Source: Oscillospiraceae bacterium
GTDB taxonomy: Bacteria; Bacillota; Clostridia; Oscillospirales; SIG627
Assembly: GCA_015065325.1 (NCBI GenBank)
Contig: SVQO01000001.1
Span: 1-64,000, forward strand
Direction: 5' to 3'
Length of the DNA stretch: 64,000 nucleotides
Both the position numbers and the translations under genes were made by a program. The notes beneath the pieces were generated by a model. That model searched no databases. It saw nothing but the letters and a program-made list of their open reading frames with translations, and had not been told where the DNA came from. This document shows, in pieces, positions 53,124-61,063 of the stretch (the first letter of the stretch is position 1; the number at the start of each line of letters is the position of its first letter).

Positions 53124-54701
53124 TCAGGCCTGAGCCGGAAAATCAATTTGGGCATCCTGCGCGTTTTCCTTTCTTTTCACTTCCTCCAAAAGCTCCTCGC
53201 GCTTGGAAATGTAGCCGTCGGGAATTCGCTCCAGATACTGAGAAAAGCGAATATTGCCCGAGGTGAGCAAATGGTCCAGCGTACTGATCTGTGCGATCTC
53301 GCTCCAATGGCTGGAAGCGCCCGCCTGGGTCGTACAGGAAAAGAGAATATTTTTCATCTCCCTCGGCAGGATCGTTCCTCCCAAAAGCTCTCCCTTTTCA
53401 CGGAACAGCATAATGCGGGAGGAGTCGTAGAAATTGAGAATGAAGTCCAGCCAGATCATTCCCAGGCGCTCTACCGCCGTATAGAGCGCCCTTCTTTGCA
53501 GCTCCAGGGGAACGGCGGAGCTTTGCTGCAAAGCAATAATGGCACTGGTATTGTCGGGCGCTACGTTCCCCAGCGCCGCGTCGGTGGCTCCCATCAGCTC
53601 CTTGGTAATACCCATGGTCATCTGGATCACGTCCAGAAAACCCGCCTGTAAGCTGCCGGGGTCCAGGCGGTCGGCGGCGTGCTCCACAGGCCCGTTCACC
53701 GCGATCGCCTCACCAACGTCGCCCGTCCACTCATCGATAAGATTTGCATTGTAGATCACCTTGGAAAAGGATACGTCCATCATATGCTTCATCACCATGG
53801 CAAACGCCTTGTTGATATAAAGCTGGTTATCCACCAGACTGGTAGCGGCGGCGTGACCGTGGTAAGAATTTTTCACCCTCTCCCAATTCATCAGCACCAC
53901 CGGATAAAGACTCAGTCCCGTATCACGCTCCGGCACGGTGACCAGTCCCCGACAACTTTTACGAAAGCGGACGGTTCCGTCCTTTTTATACATGCAGATC
54001 ACGTAGCTTGCCTTGGTGCCGTCCAGCTCCTTTTTTCCGTAATCGCCGCTTTGACTCTCGGTATCACGGTCCGGGACGATCCTTGCCGCCTCCTCAGGGG
54101 TAGCACCGGAGGCAAGCGCCTCCTCCCTCAGCTTGGAAACCAACTCCCTCCCCGTTAAAAGGATATAGGGCTGTGCCTCTACTTCTGCGTTGTTCACGTC
54201 TCCGAAGAAAACCTGAGTGCTGTCCACCAGCGTAGTCACGAAATCTCCCGTAAAGCCTTGTGCGGTCTTTTTGGTCGGATCCCAATAAACGTAGAGGAAC
54301 ATATCTCCCGTCACCGCCGCATCCAGCAGACCACGAGTCAGAAGATCGTCCAGTTTATCTCGATCGAAGCGGTAATTGGCATATCGGGTCAAGAGCCTGC
54401 ACGCTTCTTCGATCCGCAGTCTTTTTTCCTTGTCGTGGAAGATCTCCATCCCCTCTGCCGCAAAATGAACCGACATTTTCTGGCTCATAATGGTAGAGAT
54501 AAAGTAATTGATCACACGCTTGAAAAGATTGAATACCGGAGTGGGAAGGTCTCCCTTTTCTACACCGTGCCACTGGTCTCCGCGGTAAAAGCGTTCGTTG
54601 CGGTTCACCGTGTCGTACAGAGAAATGCTCCGTTTATATTCTCTGCCCTTTTCCAAAAGCTTGAAATCCTCCGTTAGGAATTCCTGTTGAGTTTTGTTCA
54701 T
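53124..54701 (-). CDS. Phage portal protein (P22 gp1-like)
   Basis: 525 residues from the ATG at 54701 (AAGGAGG upstream; longer starts would precede the promoter). It begins with a helical segment and NERFYRGDQWHGVEKGDLPT, then PVFNLFKRVINYFISTIMSQ, typical of P22-like portals. The centre has VVLMNWERVKNSYHGHAAAT and DMTMGITKELMG-like text, ending in AALGNVAPDNTSAIIALQQS, a conserved portal block. Dodecameric ring at one capsid vertex through which TerL pumps DNA. First gene of the head operon; its promoter shares a direct-repeat element with terS. Length and motifs look intact. Confidence 0.85.
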   Translation of the reverse strand: MNKTQQEFLTEDFKLLEKGREYKRSISLYDTVNRNERFYRGDQWHGVEKGDLPTPVFNLFKRVINYFISTIMSQKMSVHFAAEGMEIFHDKEKRLRIEEACRLLTRYANYRFDRDKLDDLLTRGLLDAAVTGDMFLYVYWDPTKKTAQGFTGDFVTTLVDSTQVFFGDVNNAEVEAQPYILLTGRELVSKLREEALASGATPEEAARIVPDRDTESQSGDYGKKELDGTKASYVICMYKKDGTVRFRKSCRGLVTVPERDTGLSLYPVVLMNWERVKNSYHGHAAATSLVDNQLYINKAFAMVMKHMMDVSFSKVIYNANLIDEWTGDVGEAIAVNGPVEHAADRLDPGSLQAGFLDVIQMTMGITKELMGATDAALGNVAPDNTSAIIALQQSSAVPLELQRRALYTAVERLGMIWLDFILNFYDSSRIMLFREKGELLGGTILPREMKNILFSCTTQAGASSHWSEIAQISTLDHLLTSGNIRFSQYLERIPDGYISKREELLEEVKRKENAQDAQIDFPAQA

Positions 54702-54731
54702 GATTGCCTCCTTGCTTTTTTCTGTGACCGA

Positions 54732-54766
54732 ATGATACACGAAAGCAGTACTGACACGCAATGACA
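54732..54766 (-). promoter_or_regulatory. Head-operon promoter with TGTCA direct-repeat element
   Basis: On the minus strand TGTCA-TTGCG-TGTCA (54766-54752), 14 bp, TATCAT (54737-54732); ATG at 54701. There is no TTGACA-like -35 at the proper distance; the repeats cover it. The terS promoter at 31554-31520 matches at 27 of 35 positions without gaps, including CTG-n-TTTCG just before the -10. Confidence 0.75.
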
Positions 54767-54789
54767 GAATGAAAAAACTCTCTTTTTTC

Positions 54790-54818
54790 TTGCAAAAAAA
54801 AGAGAGCTATGGTATTAT
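54790..54818 (+). promoter_or_regulatory. Promoter of the MBL-fold gene at 54849, inside an inverted repeat
   Basis: TTGCAA (54790-54795), 17-bp spacer, TATTAT (54813-54818). The -35 lies in the loop of an inverted repeat, CTCTCTTTTTT/AAAAAAGAGAG (54778-54806), which might be an operator or a terminator. Confidence 0.55.
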
Positions 54819-54848
54819 AAGAGGTAGGAAAAGCAAAGGAGATTTTTT

Positions 54849-55631
54849 ATGAAATTTTATTTTTTGGGAACCTGTTCCGGCACAGAGCCGATGCCCGAGA
54901 CCCATCACTCCTCCTTTATTCTGGAAACAGGCGACGTCTATTACTGGTTTGAGGCGGGAGAAAACTGCGTCCACCGTGCAATGGAAATGGGACTTGACGT
55001 GATGAAAACCGTAGCTCTTTTCATTTCACACGGCCATATCGACCACATTGGCGGTCTTGCCAATCTGTTTTCCTGCTTCAATAAGCTGGAGAGACACTAC
55101 GGACGTACGCTCATCCGCGACAATGCACTGGAATTCTTCTTCCCCGACCCCGTCCTCACCGAGGCGGTCAGAACCGTGGCACTTCAAGGTCCCGGGAAGA
55201 GTTTTCGCTATGATCTGCGCGAGCATACCACCGCAGACGGGCTTCTTTTTGAGGATGAAAACGTCCGCGTGACCGCTCTCCACAACCAGCACCTGAAGGA
55301 GGACGGCAGCAACGGCTGGCACGCTTATTCCTTCCTGATCGAAGCAGAGGGAAAAAGGATCGTCTTCTCCGGAGACGTTCGCTATCCCGCGGAAATGGAG
55401 CCCCTCATCGGCGACGGATGCGATATGCTGATTATGGAGACCGGTCATCACAAGGTACCCGACGTTCTCGCTTTTGCCGTAGAGCACAAGGTCAAAAATC
55501 TGCGCTTCACCCACCACGGCAGACAAATTCTGGATAACCCTCTGGAAATGGCACGTCTCTGCGCCGTCTGCTCCGCCGAAAACCCCATCTGCATCCGCAT
55601 TATGCACGACAAGGACGTAGAGCTGTTTTAA
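54849..55631 (+). CDS. MBL-fold (ribonuclease Z-like) hydrolase
   Basis: 260 residues, AAGGAG before the ATG. FYFLGTCSGTEPMPETHHSS is the RNase Z/ElaC-type opening strand, followed by FISHGHIDHIGGLANLF (HxHxDH), VFSGDVRY (bridging Asp) and LRFTHHGRQ (last His). It lacks the long exosite arm of true tRNase Z and is shorter (about 305 there). Probably a phosphodiesterase or a tRNase Z relative. Divergent from the head operon; terminator downstream. Confidence 0.78.
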   Translation: MKFYFLGTCSGTEPMPETHHSSFILETGDVYYWFEAGENCVHRAMEMGLDVMKTVALFISHGHIDHIGGLANLFSCFNKLERHYGRTLIRDNALEFFFPDPVLTEAVRTVALQGPGKSFRYDLREHTTADGLLFEDENVRVTALHNQHLKEDGSNGWHAYSFLIEAEGKRIVFSGDVRYPAEMEPLIGDGCDMLIMETGHHKVPDVLAFAVEHKVKNLRFTHHGRQILDNPLEMARLCAVCSAENPICIRIMHDKDVELF

Positions 55632-55640
55632 AAATCGCAT

Positions 55641-55679
55641 AAAAAAAGAAGGTTTACCTCGGTAAACCTTCTTTTTTTC
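55641..55679. terminator. Bidirectional terminator
   Basis: AAGAAGGTTTACC, two-base loop, GGTAAACCTTCTT, within long A and T runs. Confidence 0.88.
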
Positions 55680-55681
55680 AT

Positions 55682-56971
55682 TCATCCTTTCGGCTCGCTA
55701 ACGACCTCTTTTCCTTTGAGAAGATCCTTGCAAGCAGTAATGATCTGCTTGACGTATTCTCGGTTAACAACAACTGTCTCTGCTCCGTTCAGGGTACAAT
55801 AAGCTTTCCTCGCCGTTTGTGCAAAAAATTCGAAATTCATTTCTTCGCCGCTACGCAAACAAACCCGAACTTTTAAAATGGATTCCGCCTCCTCGGGTTT
55901 CTCGTCAGAATCGTCAACCACTACAAAAAGAAGCGCTTTATAAAATTGTCGGAAATTGTCCGTATCGATGGAAACTCCGTTGGAAGACGTAACTTTTAGC
56001 TCTTGCCCCGTTCCTTGCAAACTGAAGGTCGCATTGACGTCGTAGCAAGAAATATCAATGGATGATACGGCATCGATATGCACGTTTAAAAGATGGGGAT
56101 CCACGAATTTCATCTCGTCCCACTCAACCCACGCAAGCTTTTCCGCATCAAATTCCACGATCACGTCAAAACCCGGAGAATATACGTAATAAACGCTCCT
56201 TCCATCCTCCGAAACCGTTTTTTCACTGATATAGAGCTCTACGTCAAAATCGGAATAACTGTAAAACAAGGAATAATTCCAGCGGGAGTCAACCACCAAT
56301 TTGTATTGCTCGAACAATTTATAAAGTTCTTCTCTTTCCTCATCGTCCTCCATCCGTTGATTTAAACCGGACTCAACGACTCTTTCCCCGGTAAAATCCA
56401 CAAAGGTCTTCGTCACAGTCTCGAGGCTTTCCGTATTGAGAAAATACCCCTGAGGGCGAATCAGCTTGTGAGTGAGAATCCCCCCGCTCTGTGCTTTCTC
56501 CTCCTCATTCAAAGCGAGAAACGCCACAAAGAGCTCGCTTCCCCTTTGTATGGCAAAATCAGTCAGTTCCATTCTTTGCTCGGAAGATACCGAAGGTGCG
56601 ACCCGAGGGGAAAGATACGCCTTCAAATCGGTATCGGGCTCCTCGGATTTATCGATATTCCCTTGTTTTTCTTCCGTATTCCCATCATCGCGAATTGCTT
56701 GCAACTGTTTTTCGCGGGGCTCCTTTTCTCCACCGGACCTTAAAATAAGCGGAAATACAAGCAGAAAAAGCAGTGCGAGAAGAATTGCTCCTCCAATTCC
56801 GCACAAGGCAAAGAGTTTTTTTCTCGAAATCTTTATTTTACCGGTCCAAGCAACGTCCCGTGCAGACCCTTGTGTAAGGATATAGCCGCATCCGGGACAC
56901 GGAATCATCTCCCCCTCGGGTACCTTCACCAATTTCTGACATAGCGGACAACGGATCATCTGAGAATCCAT
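55682..56971 (-). CDS. Zinc-ribbon membrane protein, unknown function
   Basis: 429 residues. Two CxxC pairs at the N-terminus (CPLC and CPGC) form a zinc ribbon. A single membrane helix (LFALCGIGGAILLALLFLLV, about residues 53-75) is followed by ~350 extracytoplasmic residues. The C-terminal part, DTDNFRQFYKALLFVVVDD, resembles repeat-type domains of Clostridial DUF4340-like surface proteins. The topology (ribbon inside, sensor-like domain outside) recalls TcaA/zinc-ribbon envelope proteins. No enzyme motif. Single gene between terminator regions. Confidence 0.65.
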   Translation of the reverse strand: MDSQMIRCPLCQKLVKVPEGEMIPCPGCGYILTQGSARDVAWTGKIKISRKKLFALCGIGGAILLALLFLLVFPLILRSGGEKEPREKQLQAIRDDGNTEEKQGNIDKSEEPDTDLKAYLSPRVAPSVSSEQRMELTDFAIQRGSELFVAFLALNEEEKAQSGGILTHKLIRPQGYFLNTESLETVTKTFVDFTGERVVESGLNQRMEDDEEREELYKLFEQYKLVVDSRWNYSLFYSYSDFDVELYISEKTVSEDGRSVYYVYSPGFDVIVEFDAEKLAWVEWDEMKFVDPHLLNVHIDAVSSIDISCYDVNATFSLQGTGQELKVTSSNGVSIDTDNFRQFYKALLFVVVDDSDEKPEEAESILKVRVCLRSGEEMNFEFFAQTARKAYCTLNGAETVVVNREYVKQIITACKDLLKGKEVVSEPKG

Positions 56972-56999
56972 AATATGCCCTCCTTCTTTAATTGCGTCT

Positions 57000-58412
57000 T
57001 TACTTTACCAGCGTTCCCGTGTAAATGGTGGGACGCTCACCCGTTCCAAGCTGACAGACGATCTCTACGGTGTGCTTTCCGTCGGCGTAAGGGGAAAAGG
57101 TTGCGGCATATACCACCTCTGAAAGGTCCATAGTCTTCATCCCCGCCTTGGGAGCACGCTTCACCTTGTAAAAAAGAACCGTTCCCTCGGCATCCTTTAC
57201 GTAAACGTACGTGTCGGAAATACCGTAATTTGCCGTTGCTACCGCTGTTTTCAGCTGCTCCACGGTGATCTCGCTTCCCTCGTGCCCGAAGGTGCATTCC
57301 GTTTCCTCTACGGGATCGGTTCCCAAAAATTCTCCGAAGGTGAAGGGAACGTAGTTGGATTTGAGCAGACTTGCAAAGGTAAGCTTCCGATCGATATAGT
57401 TTTTGTGCTGATATACCACACCCGCGGAGTTTTCCTTTTCCACCCAGGCCTGATGCTGGTCAACGATATAAAGATAGCTCTTTTCCCCGTCGATGGCTCC
57501 GTTTGTATTGTAAAACACCACGGGCTTTGCGGAGCACATCACCACGTGACCCACGGAAGGATCGTTGGAGATCAGTCCGTCTGCGGGGAGCATATTGGCG
57601 TAGCTTTTGAACATGGTCTGCTCACCGTTATTCTGACAGATGGTAACCGTGCTCAGCTCGTTGAAGGAGGCAATATCGGGGTTATAGGTATACGGACCTA
57701 CGGGGATAAAACCACGGGACGCCACCATATTGAAGGTCCAGTCGTAATCGGCGGAATTGATCACTCTTGCCCAGCCCCAATAGGAGCCGACGGAGCACTG
57801 ATTACCAAAAAGTTTTGGGTACTTGGACACCTCGCTCATATCCACCACGCCCCGCTCCTCGTCCATATAGTCCATCAGGCGGTAAATATTCCCCGTGGAG
57901 CTTCCAATGTAAGGGAGTCCGCCGTAGATCTCGCCCGCAAACATTTTATCGATCGTTCCTTTTTTGTTACGGACGTAGCTGAAATCCTCGTCGGGAATCC
58001 AAAGAGCGGTCTTGGAAAATTTGAAAAAATCCAGGCAAAGCTGACGAAGCTCGTCGGTGGACATATCCGCGCTTTTCAGGGGAAAGGAATTGATATTCTC
58101 CCAAGTCAGGCGTCTGCCCATAAGCTGATCCGGCGAAGCGTCTTCAATGGTCTGATATTCGTTTTCGTGAATATAGATCGGGGCACCGTAGCAGTTTTTC
58201 GCATTGGAGTCCGTCTGAGAATCAGCCGGCTTTTTATTCACTTTCTCCGTTTCAACGGTTTGCGCGGGAAGCGTCTCCTCGGGAAGCGGCTCCAGCGTAG
58301 AGCAGCCCGCAAAGAGGACACAAAGCAACAATAAAAAAGAAAAGCTCCTTTTTGCTCCGGGGCGTATTTTTCTGCGATTTGCATCAAATTCGAAAGAAGT
58401 CAGATGTTTCAT
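57000..58412 (-). CDS. Lipoprotein with papain-like cysteine peptidase pattern (copy 1)
   Basis: 470 residues, AAGGAGCG before the ATG. FSFLLLLCVLFAGC is a lipoprotein signal after a long charged n-region. The mature protein has NQCSVGSYWGWARVINSADY, a cysteine at a helix start followed by Trp residues, then VGHVVMCS (His) and LYIVDQHQAW (Asp): a Cys-His-Asp order as in papain/transglutaminase-type folds. A C-terminal beta domain (EVVYAATFSPYADGKHTVEI) follows. A paralog lies directly upstream. Likely a surface peptidase or amidase acting on peptidoglycan or peptides; I cannot name the family. Confidence 0.6.
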   Translation of the reverse strand: MKHLTSFEFDANRRKIRPGAKRSFSFLLLLCVLFAGCSTLEPLPEETLPAQTVETEKVNKKPADSQTDSNAKNCYGAPIYIHENEYQTIEDASPDQLMGRRLTWENINSFPLKSADMSTDELRQLCLDFFKFSKTALWIPDEDFSYVRNKKGTIDKMFAGEIYGGLPYIGSSTGNIYRLMDYMDEERGVVDMSEVSKYPKLFGNQCSVGSYWGWARVINSADYDWTFNMVASRGFIPVGPYTYNPDIASFNELSTVTICQNNGEQTMFKSYANMLPADGLISNDPSVGHVVMCSAKPVVFYNTNGAIDGEKSYLYIVDQHQAWVEKENSAGVVYQHKNYIDRKLTFASLLKSNYVPFTFGEFLGTDPVEETECTFGHEGSEITVEQLKTAVATANYGISDTYVYVKDAEGTVLFYKVKRAPKAGMKTMDLSEVVYAATFSPYADGKHTVEIVCQLGTGERPTIYTGTLVK

Positions 58413-58439
58413 TCTTTTCGCTCCTTAAACGTTTTTACC

Positions 58440-58468
58440 ATTGTACCACGAAAGCCCAACATTTGCAA
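58440..58468 (-). promoter_or_regulatory. Promoter of copy 1 of the papain-like lipoproteins
   Basis: Minus-strand TTGCAA (58468-58463), 17-bp spacer, TACAAT (58445-58440). Copy 1 thus has its own promoter even though copy 2 lies just upstream. Confidence 0.6.
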
Positions 58469-58499
58469 CGACAACTCGCAAAGAACCCGATCGTGCCGC

Positions 58500-58534
58500 A
58501 AAAAAGGCTCTGCCGTTGGGACAGAGCCTTTTTT
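58500..58534 (-). terminator. Terminator after copy 2
   Basis: AAAGGCTCTG, nine-base loop, CAGAGCCTTT with a run of T on the minus strand. Confidence 0.8.
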
Positions 58535-58535
58535 C

Positions 58536-59894
58536 TTATTCATTTGTGAGCGTACCTCTATAAAGGCTGAGCCGCTCCCCGGTACCGAGCTGACAAACGA
58601 TCTCAACGGTATGGTTACCGTCCGCGTATTTGTCAAAGGTCGCACCGTATACCGTCGTGGAAAAATCCAGAGTCTTACGCCCTGCCTTCGGGGCACGGGC
58701 TGCCTTGTAAAACAATAACTTACCATCGGCATCCGAAACGTATACGTACACGTCGGAAATGCCGTAATTTGCAGTAATAGGGGTGGTTTTCAGCTGCTCC
58801 ACGGTGATCGCGCTTCCCTCGTGCCCGAAGGTGCATTCCGTTTCCTCTACGGGATCCGTACCGAGAAATTCCCCAAAGGTAAAGGGAATATTCTTTCCCT
58901 TAAAAAGGGCTTGGAAGGTGAATTTTCTGTCAATGTAATTTTTATGCTGATAAGCAGTTCCCGATTCGCTTTCCTTTTCCGTCCACCTCTGATGCTGATC
59001 GATGATATAAAGATAGCTGTTTTCGCCGTCGATGGTTCCGTCCGAAAAGTATTCCACGTGGGGAGCTACCGAGCACATAATCACGTGGCCGCCTGCAGGG
59101 TGGGAAGATATGAGACCGTCTGCAGGAAGCATTTTCGCATAGCTTTGGTAGAGGATCTGTTCCCCGTTTTTCTCACAGATCTGGGCGGTATTCTCCTCGG
59201 AAAAAGAGGTAATCTCTTCGTTGTAGGTAACAGGACCTACGGGAATAAAGCCACGGGATGCCACCATATTGAAAGTCCAGTCGTAATCGGCAGAATTGAT
59301 CACTCTTGCCCAGCCCCAATAAGAACCTATGGAACACTGGTTACCAAAAAGTTTTGGATACTTGGACGCCTCACTCATATCCACGACACCCCGCTCCTCG
59401 TCCATATAGTCCATCAGGCGGTAAATATTTCCAGACCCATTGCCGATATAGGGCAGACCGCCGTAAATCTCACCCCCGAACATTTTGTCCTGTGAGCCGA
59501 TTTTGTTGCGAACATAGCTGAAATCCTCGTCGGGAATCCAAAGTGCGGTCTTTGCAAAGCGAAAAAAATCCACACAAAGCATTCTCAGCTCCATAGTAGA
59601 CATATCCGAGCTTTTGATGGGGAAGGAATTGATATTTTCCCAAGTCAGGCGTCTGCCCATGATCTCTGTAGCAGGTACGTCTACGATCTCCTGATACTCA
59701 TTTTCGTGAATGTAAATGGGAATGCCGTAGCAGTTTTTCGCATTGGTCTCCGCCGCAGGCACGGGCGCCGATTCTAAGGTTTTCAGTTCCTCGTGCTTCT
59801 GTGAGGGAAGTATTTCAACCGGAGCAAGCTCCGTAGCGGAACAGCCCGCAAGCAACAAACTCCCGCAAAGGCAAAAAGCAAACAGCTTCTTCAT
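58536..59894 (-). CDS. Lipoprotein with papain-like cysteine peptidase pattern (copy 2)
   Basis: 452 residues. Lipoprotein signal LFAFCLCGSLLLAGC. It shares nearly the whole core of copy 1: LMGRRLTWENINSFP-like text, DEDFSYVRNK, NQCSIGSYWGWARVINSADY, GGHVIMCSVAP, YLYIIDQHQRW and GHEGSAITVEQLKT, so the Cys, His and Asp are all kept. Its ATG overlaps the stop of the amidohydrolase gene (TAATG), indicating translational coupling and making it the third gene of the YitT-amidohydrolase unit. Copies 1 and 2 differ mainly in the linker and signal region. Confidence 0.6.
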   Translation of the reverse strand: MKKLFAFCLCGSLLLAGCSATELAPVEILPSQKHEELKTLESAPVPAAETNAKNCYGIPIYIHENEYQEIVDVPATEIMGRRLTWENINSFPIKSSDMSTMELRMLCVDFFRFAKTALWIPDEDFSYVRNKIGSQDKMFGGEIYGGLPYIGNGSGNIYRLMDYMDEERGVVDMSEASKYPKLFGNQCSIGSYWGWARVINSADYDWTFNMVASRGFIPVGPVTYNEEITSFSEENTAQICEKNGEQILYQSYAKMLPADGLISSHPAGGHVIMCSVAPHVEYFSDGTIDGENSYLYIIDQHQRWTEKESESGTAYQHKNYIDRKFTFQALFKGKNIPFTFGEFLGTDPVEETECTFGHEGSAITVEQLKTTPITANYGISDVYVYVSDADGKLLFYKAARAPKAGRKTLDFSTTVYGATFDKYADGNHTVEIVCQLGTGERLSLYRGTLTNE

Positions 59895-61042
59895 TACTGA
59901 TAAATGATCTCACCGTCAAGAATGGTCACGTAAGCCTTGGCGCCAACTACCTTCAAGGGGTCGTCGGTCCAGATCACCACGTCTGCATCCTTGCCTACCT
60001 CAAGGCTACCTACGCGGTCAGCAATTCCGCAAGCGGTAGCGGGATTGATGGTAATTGCCTTCCAAGCCTCCTCCTCGGGAAGACCTGCGGCAACGTGCAG
60101 ACCTGCGGACAGAGGCAGATACTGAATGGGAACCACGGGCGTATCGGTGATAATGCTGATATTCACCCCGGCCTCGTGGAGAATGGCGGCGGTTTCAAAG
60201 CTCTTTCCGGAAAGCTCGATCTTGCTCTTAGAGCCAAGAGTGGGACCGACGAATGCAGGATAGCCCTCCTTGCCGAGAATATCGGCAACAAGCCATCCCT
60301 CGGTGCAGTGATCCAGCGTCAGATCCACGTCAAATTCCTTTGCGATACGGATGGCGGTAAGGATATCGTCGGATCTATGCGCGTGTGCCTTCAAGGGGAT
60401 CTCTTTTCTCATAACGGGCAGCATTGCTTCCATCTTCATATCAAATTTCGGGGGCTTGTCGGAATTTTTTGCATCCAAATATTCCTTTGCCTTAAAGAGA
60501 GTCTCTCTCAGCATGGAAGCCGTACCCATACGGGTTGCAGGCAGCTTTTTCAGCGTATTGCCGTACGCACCCTTGGGATTTTCACCGAAGGCAACCTTCA
60601 TTGCCACGGGATCCTTTACGATCATTTCATCTACGCTTTCGCCCCAAAGCTTGATGGCGGCAAAGGTTCCTCCCACTACGTTGGCAGAGCCGGGACCGGT
60701 CACGCCACAGGTCACACCGTGAGAAATCGCGTTTTCAAACATTTCATCGTGAGGACGGATGGCGTCGATGGCGCGCATCTGAGGAGTGATGGGATCGCCC
60801 TTTTCATTGACGTCGGAGCCCTCCCAACGCATTGCCTGCTCGTGGAGACCGATGTGGCAATGTGCATCCACGCAACCGGGAGTTACAAGCTTTCCCTCCG
60901 CGTCGATGACGTACGCTCCCTCGGGAGCTTGGATGGAAGGAGCGATCTCGGCGATCTTACCGTCGTCGCCCAGAAGAATACAACCGTTTTCATATTCGAC
61001 TCCCGCCATGGTTTTAATATGTCCGTTTTGAATCAGTATCAT
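59894..61042 (-). CDS. Imidazolonepropionase/dihydroorotase-like amidohydrolase
   Basis: 382 residues. PGCVDAHCHIGLHEQAMRWE carries the HxH metal pair after the N-terminal beta-sandwich. LKAHAHRSDDIL and LTLDHCTEGW supply the later histidines, and SIITDTPVVP the catalytic Asp. It ends in the typical ATACGIADRVGSLEVGKDAD, returning to the sandwich domain. Members hydrolyse cyclic amides or isoaspartyl peptides. Coupled to a lipoprotein peptidase and 21 bases behind yitT; a role in peptide or amide scavenging is possible. Confidence 0.82.
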   Translation of the reverse strand: MILIQNGHIKTMAGVEYENGCILLGDDGKIAEIAPSIQAPEGAYVIDAEGKLVTPGCVDAHCHIGLHEQAMRWEGSDVNEKGDPITPQMRAIDAIRPHDEMFENAISHGVTCGVTGPGSANVVGGTFAAIKLWGESVDEMIVKDPVAMKVAFGENPKGAYGNTLKKLPATRMGTASMLRETLFKAKEYLDAKNSDKPPKFDMKMEAMLPVMRKEIPLKAHAHRSDDILTAIRIAKEFDVDLTLDHCTEGWLVADILGKEGYPAFVGPTLGSKSKIELSGKSFETAAILHEAGVNISIITDTPVVPIQYLPLSAGLHVAAGLPEEEAWKAITINPATACGIADRVGSLEVGKDADVVIWTDDPLKVVGAKAYVTILDGEIIYQ

Positions 61043-61063
61043 GTCTTTTCCCTTTCTGCTGAT

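Noticed and set aside
26290-54761. A single complete prophage spanning the terminase and capsid genes
   Set aside because: Gene order is scrambled, host metabolic genes on both strands lie between, and no integrase, att repeats, repressor, replication or lysis genes are seen.
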